Positions 1 to 8,214 of a stretch of DNA of 13,244 nucleotides are shown here, in pieces (the stretch's first letter is position 1; each line of letters begins with the position of its first letter). The position numbers and the translations under genes are program-made. Source of the DNA: Coemansia sp. RSA 1804 (Eukaryota > Kickxellomycota > Kickxellomycetes > Kickxellales > Kickxellaceae); contig JANBTH010000646.1 of the NCBI GenBank assembly GCA_027578815.1, positions 1 to 13,244 on the forward strand. Direction: 5' to 3'. The notes below the pieces were generated by a model. That model was not told where the DNA came from and did not search any database. It worked only from the letters and a program-made list of their open reading frames with translations.

Positions 1-1306
1 AGATACCTCCAACAAAGGAAACCACAACGGCAATAATAATCGTTCTATGGGTTGAACTGCTGCTATTTGCGCCACTGTCAGTGTCGTTATTGTTGTTATT
101 AGTTTCTTTTTCATCGAGCAAGTTGTCGTTGGAAGCACTGTTAGACAGATATTCAGTATCAGTTGTCGAGCCTTCAGTCTCTGTGCTGCTGGCAGATTCA
201 CTAGCTTCATGTGTTTGGTCGTCAGCAGCTGTAGATGCAGACAAGGAATCTTTAGAGGATATGTCTGTTTCGGATGACGAGGACGACAACGAGCTTGGCT
301 CCACAGATGTAGATGACATAAAAGAGCCCTGGTCCTTGAAATAGTCACCTCCGGCAAGACTAACACCGGCTTTGTCCAAGGTAGTGGGTGGGGTTAGTGC
401 GTAATTGACATTGAGGTCTGGAAAGTTGTTGTCGTCGTGGGGATAAAAGTAAAGCATCTTTGTGTCGAGGCGAGTGGCTACGAATAGTGTCCAATCAGCT
501 ATCATCAGATAATAGTTGCGTACGGTTCCGGTGCCGCAGAGTGGACCGCCGTTGCTATCATCATTGGATTGTCCCGTAACTGACGAGTAGCTGTAGAATC
601 CGGCCAGATACAGGGTGTTATCAATGTAAGTGTACACTGTTCCGTAGGGAATGTTGCAAGGAGAAAGGTAGCTGTTCGGGGAAGCCACCGTGTCTGCCAT
701 GCAAGTAAAGTCGTAGGTGTTGCCGCTGTACAGAGTTGACATTGTGTTGCAGCTAGAGTCATCCGCTGGCGGATTGTCTAAAACGTTGTTACTCCCCCAT
801 GCCATGGAATCCAAGTCGCTGACAGAACTTCTGGAGTAGACCATGTTGCCCCAATAGAACTCGCGTTTTATTGCAATTGTGTTGTTCCAGGTAATTGACT
901 GACCTTTATTGTATTCCAGTATCGCAATGTTGTTTGCTTTTGTAGTTGGACTGTATTCTGAATGCACAGTCACGGCGTCGACCTTGTATTTAGCAGCTAT
1001 GCCGTCAATGCCGTCGTCAAGAAGCACCTCGTATGAGGCAGAAGAGTCCAGGTTCTGACCAGTCGAAAAGTCCAGACAGTCTGCGCTGACAACGGAGGCC
1101 AGGTTGGTCAGAACACCGAGCTCACAGGATGTGAGCTTTCCGTTCTTTGCCAATATGCCTCTCTTCAGTGTCTTAGTGTCGCTGTTTACATCGCGAGCAA
1201 GCAATTTGGTCGAGCGGGCTGCCTCCACAATCTGGATACAAAGCAGTAGTGCTATGCTGCAAGTGACGACAAATGTAGAAAACAAGGCTTGGAGTGGGAA
1301 TAGCAT
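1..1306 (-). CDS. Membrane-anchored trypsin-fold pseudoprotease, copy A (C terminus cut by window edge)
   Basis: The frame opens at the ATG at 1306-1304 and stays open to position 1, giving 435 residues with no stop, so the C terminus lies outside the window. Residues 1-29 form a signal peptide. A dibasic Lys-Arg (48-49) precedes GILAKNG, matching the activation junction of trypsin-like enzymes. The trypsin-like domain spans about residues 50-285, with cysteines 61, 77, 186, 202, 217 and 257 fitting the canonical pairs 42-58, 168-182 and 191-220. The catalytic positions are lost: His57 is Asp76, Asp102 is Asn126 and Ser195 is Tyr221 in PYGTV. After a GDYFKDQ motif (320-326) comes a Ser/Thr/Glu/Asp stalk to about 420, then a hydrophobic stretch TIIIAVVVSFVGGI that matches the start of the membrane helix in copies B and D. 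A cytoplasmic tail is expected beyond the edge. Function unknown; an active protease is very unlikely. Confidence 0.9.
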   Translation of the reverse strand, partial: MLFPLQALFSTFVVTCSIALLLCIQIVEAARSTKLLARDVNSDTKTLKRGILAKNGKLTSCELGVLTNLASVVSADCLDFSTGQNLDSSASYEVLLDDGIDGIAAKYKVDAVTVHSEYSPTTKANNIAILEYNKGQSITWNNTIAIKREFYWGNMVYSRSSVSDLDSMAWGSNNVLDNPPADDSSCNTMSTLYSGNTYDFTCMADTVASPNSYLSPCNIPYGTVYTYIDNTLYLAGFYSYSSVTGQSNDDSNGGPLCGTGTVRNYYLMIADWTLFVATRLDTKMLYFYPHDDNNFPDLNVNYALTPPTTLDKAGVSLAGGDYFKDQGSFMSSTSVEPSSLSSSSSETDISSKDSLSASTAADDQTHEASESASSTETEGSTTDTEYLSNSASNDNLLDEKETNNNNNDTDSGANSSSSTHRTIIIAVVVSFVGGI

Positions 1307-2178
1307 TTTATTTGAGGAGAATGAAATAGCTGAACCAGATATTTGAAGTAGATAAAATGGTTAACTCTGAGAAAATAATGACATTTCGAATGGGAACTAG
1401 AAAAATAATATGAAAAAGCAAGCCAAATATCTGGGCTGCATATCATTATCCTTTTTTTTTCGGAATTTTGACACAGTGTTTGCAATTTCTTCTACTCTCA
1501 TTGCTGTTGGGGGGATCATGAAATAGGAGTAAAAATACAAAGCAAGATTTAGCAAACATGAGTATATAGAGAGTGAACGATTTTACAGTTACTAGATAAG
1601 ATAGAGGGGGTGGGAAATTAGGATTGGCAGCGGGTACCACAAAGAAGCGGTATTCTTTTCTATTTACTTGTTTGTTTTATTCTGGCTCTTTCTAAGAGGA
1701 TGATCTTCATCGATATTAATACAAAGAGCATGGAGCGAAATAGCAAAAGGGTCTTTGCTTTTTAGCAAAAAGAAAGAATGCATGTGACGGATATGCCAAG
1801 AAAACACGATTAATCCTTGCACTTTCGTTAGTCGCTTTAAGCGGGCATTGGATATCCGGTAAGAACACTAAACACTAAGTCGTAAAACGTCTTTATTAAA
1901 CGGGAAAGCAAAAAGAGCGATAAAATGGACGGTGGAGGAGAAGAAAGGTTTAGTTTTGCCACGGTCTGGGAAAAGATTAAACCAGGCCTACTTCAAACAG
2001 TCACAGACTAATTTGCTTAGCCAGGTCAACCAAAGACATTCGAAGCGCAAGGGGCAGAGAAGAGGGGGGTTCGATATTAGGTGAAGCCAAAACGAGTCTT
2101 GATAAAGTTGTAAGTTTTATCCCGACAAACCATCGGGTGGGGGAGAGCAAAGGCAGCAGAAAAGGGATTTCTATTTGC
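1307..2178. other. Intergenic spacer: leader/promoter of copy A and 3' flank of the LPMO gene
   Basis: This 872-base spacer separates the start of copy A from the end of the LPMO gene, both on the minus strand. I found no homologous coding remnant in it. The sequence directly upstream of copy A is AT-rich, with CTCCTCAAATAAA just before the ATG. On the minus strand an AATAAA occurs at 1892-1897, about 285 bases past the LPMO stop, and is a possible but weak polyadenylation signal. Short open frames here have no recognisable composition and are treated as chance. Confidence 0.5.
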
Positions 2179-3258
2179 TCAGGCCCAGTCGCAGACGATG
2201 GAGTTGTTAAGAGGCTTGCAGGCGGTGCGCGACGGGCAGCGGATGACGTTGGACCACGTGCCCCAGATGCAGACATTGTATCCAGCGCCGTCGGCGGAGC
2301 AGGCGTAGGTGCCATGTACGCAGGCAGCCGACGACTCGTCGGAGGAGTCGGCAGCAGTTGTGTCTTCGGCAACAGGCGTGGGCTCAGCAGCAGGCGCCGA
2401 CGAAACAGCAACCTCGTCGGTAGCAGCGTCAGAGCTGGCATCCTGGCCAGCGTGGCCCAGCGGGGGCGCAACAGGCGTCGACTCGGCGTCGGCAGCCTCA
2501 GGGGTCGTTGCATAGTCCTCGACAGCCGTAGAGTAGACCTCGGAAGAAGCCACAGAGCTGGAAACAACGGCATTGCCGCCAGACGAGGAGCCGCTGGGCG
2601 AGACGGTGATGGTCGCAGCATTCTCGTAGTAGCTGATACCAGTGTCGTAGTCGTTGTTGAACTCTGGGATGGTCGGGTAGCCGTTGTGGTTGGCAATAAC
2701 CATCTGCTTGCCGGTGTACGAGGTAGAGGTGGAGCCGGTGATGGCAACATCCGCACAGTTCATGTAGAACTCGCGGTTGCCAACAGCGTTAACCCACGAC
2801 CACGCAAACACAACGCTGTCAGAGTTAGGCAGATCCGCCGGCAACGTGAAGGTGTAGCTCAGAACCTCTGGGTTGTTGCTTGTGGTGGGACCGTTGAAGA
2901 ACAGATACCGCAGCACCTCGTAGACCACAACAAACGTCTTGCCGCCGTCATACGACACCGAGAACTGTGCATGGCCGCCACCGTGCGCTGCGTTGTTCTT
3001 CAGGAAATCCACAGTCACCTCCTGGCCCGCCGTCCATGTTGCCACAGGCTGCGGCCACGGCGTGTTAGACTTGCAGAGCACATCCGACGCCGGGTCGATT
3101 GGCGACTTGATGTTGTAGTCGTAGCTGGCTCCAGCCGGCAGCGCCGCCGGCTCGCTCGTGCACCACGCGCTGAACCGAGGGCACGGGTTGATAATGGTCA
3201 TGTGTGCCGACGCCACCGCCGCGAGTGCACCAGCAATTGCAGTGAGTTTGAACAACAT
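2179..3258 (-). CDS. AA11-like lytic polysaccharide monooxygenase with C-terminal CBM19-like chitin-binding module
   Basis: This is a predicted secreted copper enzyme that oxidatively cleaves chitin in cell walls or substrate. Residues 1-18 are a signal peptide ending in ASA, so cleavage exposes His19 (HMTIINP), the obligatory N-terminal copper ligand. The second histidine-brace ligand is His96 in GGGHAQFSVSYDGGK. NREFYMNC (161-168) supplies the likely axial tyrosine and matches the AA11 family signature, as does FAWSWVNAVGNRE. The catalytic domain covers about 19-220. A Ser/Ala/Thr/Pro-rich linker follows (about 221-310). A six-cysteine module (C313, 320, 330, 341, 347, 356), including YNVCIWGTWSNV, resembles CBM19. 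The 359 residues make a full two-domain enzyme. The gene is much richer in GC than its neighbours (40 of 60 bases in the row at 2341). It lies between pseudoprotease copies A and B on the same strand. AA11 assignment is from recalled family features; the CBM19 call is somewhat less sure. Confidence 0.9.
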   Translation of the reverse strand: MLFKLTAIAGALAAVASAHMTIINPCPRFSAWCTSEPAALPAGASYDYNIKSPIDPASDVLCKSNTPWPQPVATWTAGQEVTVDFLKNNAAHGGGHAQFSVSYDGGKTFVVVYEVLRYLFFNGPTTSNNPEVLSYTFTLPADLPNSDSVVFAWSWVNAVGNREFYMNCADVAITGSTSTSYTGKQMVIANHNGYPTIPEFNNDYDTGISYYENAATITVSPSGSSSGGNAVVSSSVASSEVYSTAVEDYATTPEAADAESTPVAPPLGHAGQDASSDAATDEVAVSSAPAAEPTPVAEDTTAADSSDESSAACVHGTYACSADGAGYNVCIWGTWSNVIRCPSRTACKPLNNSIVCDWA

Positions 3259-3274
3259 CTCCGTTTTTCTGCAG

Positions 3275-3286
3275 CTGAAATGTTAG
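3275..3286 (-). promoter_or_regulatory. Candidate 3' splice site and branch point in the LPMO 5' leader
   Basis: Read on the minus strand, the sequence 17-28 bases before the LPMO ATG is CTAACATTTCAG, preceded by TTTTTAA. CTAAC matches the fungal branch-point consensus, and the CAG acceptor follows at the short distance usual for fungi. This suggests an intron in the 5' untranslated leader. I did not find a strong GTATGT or GTAAGT donor upstream; GTAACA near 3400 and GTATTA near 3380 are weak options. The coding frame is not affected. Confidence 0.35.
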
Positions 3287-3520
3287 TTAAAAACCAAGGG
3301 AAATATAGGGGAAGGTTGCAAGCAAAAAGCAGAGGAGCGGGAAGGATGCGTGGATGATGGAGGGAGCTGAACAGTTAATACGACCGGCGTATAGCTGTTA
3401 CAGGGGAGGAACCGGGGGTGGGGAAATGCGGGTATTGAAAAAAGATAAAAAAGATGAGAACAGAAGCTGCTACTGAAGAGAAAGCTCTCTCCAACTGAGA
3501 TTCGGTCGGCCCATCTCGCC

Positions 3521-3530
3521 CTTTTAAACC
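3521..3530 (-). promoter_or_regulatory. TATA-like element upstream of the LPMO gene
   Basis: The minus strand reads GGTTTAAAAG here, about 265 bases before the LPMO start codon. The distance would allow a long leader containing the candidate intron noted at 3275-3286. A pyrimidine-rich stretch follows on the minus strand (about 3430-3450). No transcription start can be seen from sequence alone. Confidence 0.2.
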
Positions 3531-4226
3531 GCAGACCGCAAGTTCAGCAGCGCCTGCTGTGTTTCTGACACTTTTTTAGCAATCCTCACTAGAAGAAAGC
3601 ACTAAAGAGAGAGAGAAGCGGGCGGCAAAAGGCTCTGGTAACGTGGTTTAGCGATTGCCGTGGAGAGTGAAAAAGGAGAAATGGATGGAAATGGAATGGG
3701 ATGGGATCTTCGTTATTTTCTATTGGTCAGCCCACTGCAGACAGATCTGAGAAAAAGAAGGCAATAAAATGTAGTCCGTTCCTTCTTTTTTTGACGCCAA
3801 TTGCCGGCATCGCATGCTTTCTGTCTATTTTAGCTCCTACATGCAAGTTGTGCATCTCCTCACACATGGCAATGAGTTTTTTTTCCTTGCGCTTGTTTGT
3901 CACTTTTCAAAAACCAAAATTCCCTCAGTCTGAGGTCTTTCTGAACTTAGGACTTTTGCAGTGTGCACATTCCGTTTTCCATCTCTTTCTCATTAGTGTC
4001 CTGGTGACCAATAGAAACGGCCTTGCTTTAGTCTGGCATATCCATATCTCAACAAAACGCAAGGCAGCACAAGGCAGGGGTCGGGCTGAATAAAGCCAGA
4101 TTTCCTCAACAAAACAACTTGCATCTGCATCACTCTGAGGCGCCTCCCCCCATTCACTATTGAAATGTTGAAGTGTTTAAATGTTGGAATCAAACGCACA
4201 GTGCAGCCATCCGATGGAACCTGCAA

Positions 4227-4234
4227 GAAAAGAA

Positions 4235-4266
<32 letters not shown>
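4227..4266. repeat. GAAA tetranucleotide microsatellite
   Basis: Two imperfect GAAAA units (4227-4236) lead into seven perfect GAAA units at 4237-4264. It is a simple slippage-prone purine tract in the spacer downstream of copy B, with no visible coding role, and may be length-polymorphic between strains. Confidence 0.95.
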
Positions 4267-4267
<1 letters not shown>

Positions 4268-4812
4268 GAACGCCAGGGATACGTCACTTGAGCCGCATGC
4301 TCTTTTTTGCATTTCGTTTTTGGGGAGAGATGGTCTGCTAGACTGACTAGAACCAATGCTATTTTTTTTATCCATCCTAGACCATTGTTCTTTGACCAGT
4401 TTTTCTTTTCCGCAGGTAAAAAACAACTATCGCATTCATACAAGAACGAAAAACCAACATCATTGTGGTCAGACTTGGCTTTTACCCATCCTTTTTAGCG
4501 GATTTCCCATTTATACAAAACAAAACAACAACGACAGTGTCATTAAAACGATCTGCCCCAGTCTCCATTATCCAATTAGGAAAAATAGCTAGTGAAATAG
4601 ATAAATAGATCTAGAAATCAATAGAATATGTCCTGTAGAGAAGAGCAAACAACAAATGTAAACAGAAAAACAAAGTAGATCTCCATTATTCCTTTTCTGG
4701 AAAAATGTGGCGTATTTGAAACAACCGTCAACCCTGCTAGTTACAAAACATTATATTCTAATTAGAGAAACATTGGTTGCCACAAACAGCAGAAAGCATT
4801 TTACATGTAGAT

Positions 4813-6369
4813 CTAATACGGGTGGTCAATTGTTATTGACGTTGTTGTCTGTGCGTTGCGCTCGTACAACGGCGGCAAATCATAATCCATATCGTAAAAC
4901 GGGTCTCTGCTTACATTGCTGTGCAAAGAAGGCGCGGGGGGTTGTGTAGGCTCCGATATAACAAGAGATGTGGTGGATGGCATAGAATAATCAGCATTCG
5001 CGTCAACCACAAGCATCGTCTGCATGTGCATTTGTGCGTCCTTGTCCTTGTAGATGTCCTTATGCGCCCTTCTCCATCTCTTGTAAAGAAACAGCGACAA
5101 ACATGCCAGCAGAATACCTCCGAGGATTCCACAAACGCCTCCGAGAATTGCCCCCTTTTTGGATGACTTGCCACCTGCATTGTTCACGCTATCGTCTGTG
5201 CTGTCCGGAGACGCGTTAATCGAGGTTGTGGTGTCGTTTTCACCATCCGAAGCTGACATGGCATCGTTGTCTTGTACTTTTCCGCTGTTTGTAGCCAGGC
5301 TATCTAATTCTGCCTGAGATTCTTGGCTGACTGCTATACTAGACAAAGAATCGCCTTGTGGCTCGCTGCTCCCGGATTCTATGCCGCTACTTATTGTTTG
5401 GGATGCTGACGAGCTTGAAGTATTTTCCTCAATCACTACCTTTTTTTGGTCGGCATAAAAATCGCCCTTAATTATCACCCATCCTTTAATTTCTGGCTCC
5501 TCGGGCGCTCCCATGCTGTATCCAACGTCTGACTGGGGAGAAATGCCATTGCTGCTTGGGTAATAACCAATTGAACGACTAAGGACATTGTCTGCAAACG
5601 CAATATAGTCAGCAAACAAGACATATATGCTGTCCTGCAGGATTCGTAATGTGCACTCTGTACCTACCGACGAGACCGCTGTATAAGCGTAGACGCCGGC
5701 AACATGGAGTTTTCCAGAAATGTATACGTCAACCGAGCCATAGGGAATTGAACATCCTGTCAGGTAGGTGTAGGGAGGGCTGGTGGTTGCGTTGGAACAG
5801 AGAAAGCTGTCAGTATTAGTCTTGAACAAGCGAGAGTAGTATGAGCATAAAGCAGTGTCATCGAGGTAGTTTGTTATTGTTGCTGGCGTGTTCCATTCCA
5901 TTGCGTCAATATCTAGCAGGCCGCGCCGAATAAACAAGGAGTCTCCCCAGCTGTTCTTCCGGTCAATTGCTATGGGATTAGACCAACTGGCAGTGCTGTC
6001 TTTATTGAACTGGAGAATGGCAACCGGGTTGGCATTTGTCTCGGCGTTGTAACCTGGATGCACGGTAATTGAAGTAACGGTGTACTTTGCGGCAATGTTG
6101 TCAATTCCAGCGTCCAAATATACCTCGTACTTGGTACTTTGGTCAACGCTGTTTCCTGAAGAATAATCGAGACATGGGGCTGCTACAAACGCAGCCCTGC
6201 TGTCAATAACCCCGAGCTCGCAGGACGTTTGCTTGCCGTTTTTGACAAGAACCCCGCCCTTCGTGCTGGATATTTCTGAAATGGTGTCACGAACACCAAG
6301 TCCGTGTGCAATAGATGCACAAAAAGATATGACCACCAGTAATATAGTGTAAAAATACAAGAAAAACAT
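4813..6369 (-). CDS. Membrane-anchored trypsin-fold pseudoprotease, copy B (complete, with PPxY tail)
   Basis: The frame opens at 6426, but I place the start at 6369 (518 residues) because MFFLYFYTILLVVISFCASIAHG then aligns with the first residues of copy C and forms a normal signal peptide. A Lys-Gly-Gly junction (37-39) resembles a protease activation site. The trypsin-like domain (about 38-270) has cysteines 50, 66, 175, 191, 206 and 239. His57 is Pro65, Asp102 is Pro115 and Ser195 is Tyr210 in PYGSV; Asp194 is Pro209. KGDFYADQ (301-308) precedes a Ser/Thr/Asp-rich stalk (about 315-400). Lys404-Lys405 leads into a membrane helix (406-429) with Gly406, 410, 414 and 418 evenly spaced. The cytoplasmic tail (430-518) begins KRWRR and ends with DYDLPPLY (495-502), which contains a PPxY motif. 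By eye, about two thirds of the ectodomain is identical to copy C. Likely a cell-surface protein; the ligand is unknown. Confidence 0.92.
   Translation of the reverse strand: MFFLYFYTILLVVISFCASIAHGLGVRDTISEISSTKGGVLVKNGKQTSCELGVIDSRAAFVAAPCLDYSSGNSVDQSTKYEVYLDAGIDNIAAKYTVTSITVHPGYNAETNANPVAILQFNKDSTASWSNPIAIDRKNSWGDSLFIRRGLLDIDAMEWNTPATITNYLDDTALCSYYSRLFKTNTDSFLCSNATTSPPYTYLTGCSIPYGSVDVYISGKLHVAGVYAYTAVSSVGTECTLRILQDSIYVLFADYIAFADNVLSRSIGYYPSSNGISPQSDVGYSMGAPEEPEIKGWVIIKGDFYADQKKVVIEENTSSSSASQTISSGIESGSSEPQGDSLSSIAVSQESQAELDSLATNSGKVQDNDAMSASDGENDTTTSINASPDSTDDSVNNAGGKSSKKGAILGGVCGILGGILLACLSLFLYKRWRRAHKDIYKDKDAQMHMQTMLVVDANADYSMPSTTSLVISEPTQPPAPSLHSNVSRDPFYDMDYDLPPLYERNAQTTTSITIDHPY
4864..4887 (-). 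other. Cytoplasmic DYDLPPLY (PPxY) motif of copy B
   Basis: Residues 495-502 of copy B form a PPxY core with an acidic-aromatic lead, matched almost exactly by copy D (10701-10724). PPxY motifs bind WW domains, as in Rsp5/Nedd4-family ubiquitin ligases. The surrounding tail is otherwise little conserved between B and D. Confidence 0.75.
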
Positions 6370-7062
6370 TTTAATTAACCAGAGATGAAATAAAAAATTA
6401 TACACATAAAAATAGAAAACGAGCAAAGAAAAGAAACTATAGAGGAAGAAGGCGTAGAGCGATGGGATTCTTTCCAGGAATTTTTAGTTTATAGCTCCTT
6501 TCTCTTTACCAATTCCAATACAATATTTCTCTGCTATTCCTCCCTTTTTTGTTCTTTGCCTGGGTTTTGTCGTGGATTCACCGTTCTAGTCACTCTTTCA
6601 ACACTTTAACTGAATGTATGCGATTATCCATAAAATAGAAAACCATTTTCAGCATTCATTTCCCAGTTCTTTGGCCGCATCTTCGCAACAGGGATTATGG
6701 ATTTACGTCTAATATTCTTTGTGCCCATTACTTTTTATTCTTTTCTTCCTCTTTTTGTAGACAATCTCAATATATAAAAGAAAGAAAAGAACATTGCATA
6801 TCCGCTTCCTATATTTGGTTTGCAGCCGGCTCCTGCTACTCTCGCTCGTTTTTTCTACAATCACGTTGTGTAAACCACATTGCCAGGATTGACAGTCTGA
6901 GTGGTGATGACTATAACCAGATACTTTGGAAAACTATGTAGCATTGTTATTAGAATAAACCTTTACAATGTTCTCTATAAACTGTCAATTAAGGTTTAAA
7001 ACTCTCACTCCTCTCCCCAAAACGTAGAAAGCTAAAGGCGACATATAATGTTAATGTGTCAT
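6370..7062. other. Intergenic spacer: promoter of copy B and 3' flank of copy C
   Basis: This 693-base AT-rich spacer has no supported gene. I looked on the minus strand past the early stop of copy C for the missing cytoplasmic tail and found no DYDLPP-like or basic juxtamembrane sequence in any frame. The run TTTCAACACTTTA at about 6597-6609 recurs upstream of copy C at about 8636-8648, 13 bases, which may be chance or a shared element. A plus-strand TATATAAAAG at 6771-6780 faces no gene. Confidence 0.45.
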
Positions 7063-8214
7063 TCATGACATGAAAATACTGCCAATGACTGCGCAAAGAA
7101 CGCCGTAAACCGCACTTTTTCTTATTGAAAGGCCTTGACTCTCGTCATCGGTAGTGTCGGTGTTTTGTTCTGACTCGTCACATTTGTCAGGTAAAGAATC
7201 ATCCTCTTCCGCATTTCTGTTGTTTGCAAAAGAAGAAAGCAAATTATCGCGGTAGTTGCTGTCAGGTGAAACAATGGTTAAGGTGTTGGAAAGCTCATTT
7301 GGACTTGTACCAGCACTGCTTCCTACACCATCAAGTGCTAAAGTATAGCCGCTCTTTGGAATCGTTTTCATACTGTACCCAGCATCCGATTGAGGAGAAA
7401 TACCGTTGCTGTTTGGATAGTAACTGATGGCGCTGCCGAGAACCTTGTTTGCAAATGCGATATAGTCGGCAAACAGAATGAACACGCTGTTTTGGTTATA
7501 AATCGGTCTGCACTTGCTAGACAATGAAGTAACCACCTTCTGTGCGTGGATTCCAGCAATGTAAAGGGTTCCAGAAATATAGACGTCAACCGAACCGTAA
7601 GGAACAACACATTCTGTTAGGTACGCATATGGTAGATACGTAGTTGCGTTGGAACAGAGTATGTCGTTTTTGTTTAATTGGTATATTATAGGAATACGTG
7701 TGCAGCCGGTTGCGTCTGTATATTTGTTTGTAGCCGTCAACGGGGTCTTCCACTGCATTTTGTTCAAGCTGGTCATTCCACGGCGAATAAACAAAACGTC
7801 GCCCCAGCTGTTGTTTCGATCTATAGCAATTGGGTTGGACCATGTTTCAGTGCTGTCTTTGTTAAACTGGAGAACAGCTATTGGATTGAGGCCGTTTGTA
7901 GCATTAAAATCAGGATGCACGGCTATTGACTCTACGGAGTACTTGGCAGGCGTGTTGTCAATTCCTGCGTCCAAGTAGACTTCATATTCTGTGTCCTGGT
8001 TGACGGTCTTTCCTGAAAAATCGATACAATAGGCAGCAACAAAGGCCGCCTTGCTGTTGATGACTCCAAGCTCACAGGAGGTCTGCTTTCCATTCTTAAC
8101 CAGGATTCCGCCCTTGGTGCTGGCTATATCTGAAGTGGTGTCCCGAACAGAAAGTCCATGCGCGATTGACACCAAAAGAGCTAGAACAGTCAAGACTAGG
8201 GTGTTATAAAACAT
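7063..8214 (-). CDS. Trypsin-fold pseudoprotease, copy C, lacking the cytoplasmic tail
   Basis: The 383-residue protein starts at MFYNTLVLTVLALLVSIAHG, a signal peptide closely like that of copy B. KGGILVKNG (35-43) forms the activation-like junction. The trypsin-like domain (about 36-262) keeps all six cysteines (47, 63, 171, 187, 202, 235). His57 is Tyr62, Asp102 is Pro111 and Ser195 is Tyr206 in PYGSV. YSM (280-282) is present, but the GDxYxxQ motif seen in A, B and D is missing and the stalk is short. Arg365-Lys366 precede a hydrophobic segment SAVYGVLCAVIGSIF that stops at Ser383. The TGA aligns with the conserved membrane Cys codon of B (TGT, Cys423) and D (TGC, Cys386), and a TAA follows three codons later. 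The product could be a GPI-type or weakly anchored form, a secreted decoy, or an early pseudogene. The ectodomain frame is fully intact. Confidence 0.88.
   Translation of the reverse strand: MFYNTLVLTVLALLVSIAHGLSVRDTTSDIASTKGGILVKNGKQTSCELGVINSKAAFVAAYCIDFSGKTVNQDTEYEVYLDAGIDNTPAKYSVESIAVHPDFNATNGLNPIAVLQFNKDSTETWSNPIAIDRNNSWGDVLFIRRGMTSLNKMQWKTPLTATNKYTDATGCTRIPIIYQLNKNDILCSNATTYLPYAYLTECVVPYGSVDVYISGTLYIAGIHAQKVVTSLSSKCRPIYNQNSVFILFADYIAFANKVLGSAISYYPNSNGISPQSDAGYSMKTIPKSGYTLALDGVGSSAGTSPNELSNTLTIVSPDSNYRDNLLSSFANNRNAEEDDSLPDKCDESEQNTDTTDDESQGLSIRKSAVYGVLCAVIGSIFMS

Larger units (their letters stand above)
3259..4812. other. Intergenic spacer between the LPMO gene and copy B
   Basis: This 1.55 kb spacer holds the LPMO leader and promoter at its left, a GAAA microsatellite in the middle, and the 3' flank of copy B at its right. 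The open frames inside it (for example the 130-codon plus-strand frame at 3701-4093) are low-complexity and show no recognisable domain. I found no paralogue remnant or RNA gene. Confidence 0.45.

Noticed and set aside
2001..2756. Minus-strand frame of 251 codons overlapping the LPMO gene
   Set aside because: Pro/Leu/Ser/Arg/Thr-rich out-of-frame shadow of the same GC-rich linker region; it has no independent features.
2137..3357. Long plus-strand frame of 406 codons opposite the LPMO gene
   Set aside because: Its Arg/Gly/Val-rich composition is what the complement of a GC-rich gene gives, and it has no domain. The LPMO frame has signal peptide, copper ligands and a binding module.
3701..4093. 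Plus-strand 130-codon frame in the spacer
   Set aside because: Hydrophobic low-complexity stretches from T-rich DNA, no signal of a known domain, and no paralogue in the window.
6370..6426. Upstream ATG at 6426 as the start of copy B
   Set aside because: It would add 19 Phe/Tyr-rich residues before the signal peptide. The ATG at 6369 aligns with the start of copy C and gives a normal signal peptide.
6771..6780. TATATAAAAG as a plus-strand promoter
   Set aside because: No plus-strand gene follows it; such sequences are expected by chance in AT-rich spacer.
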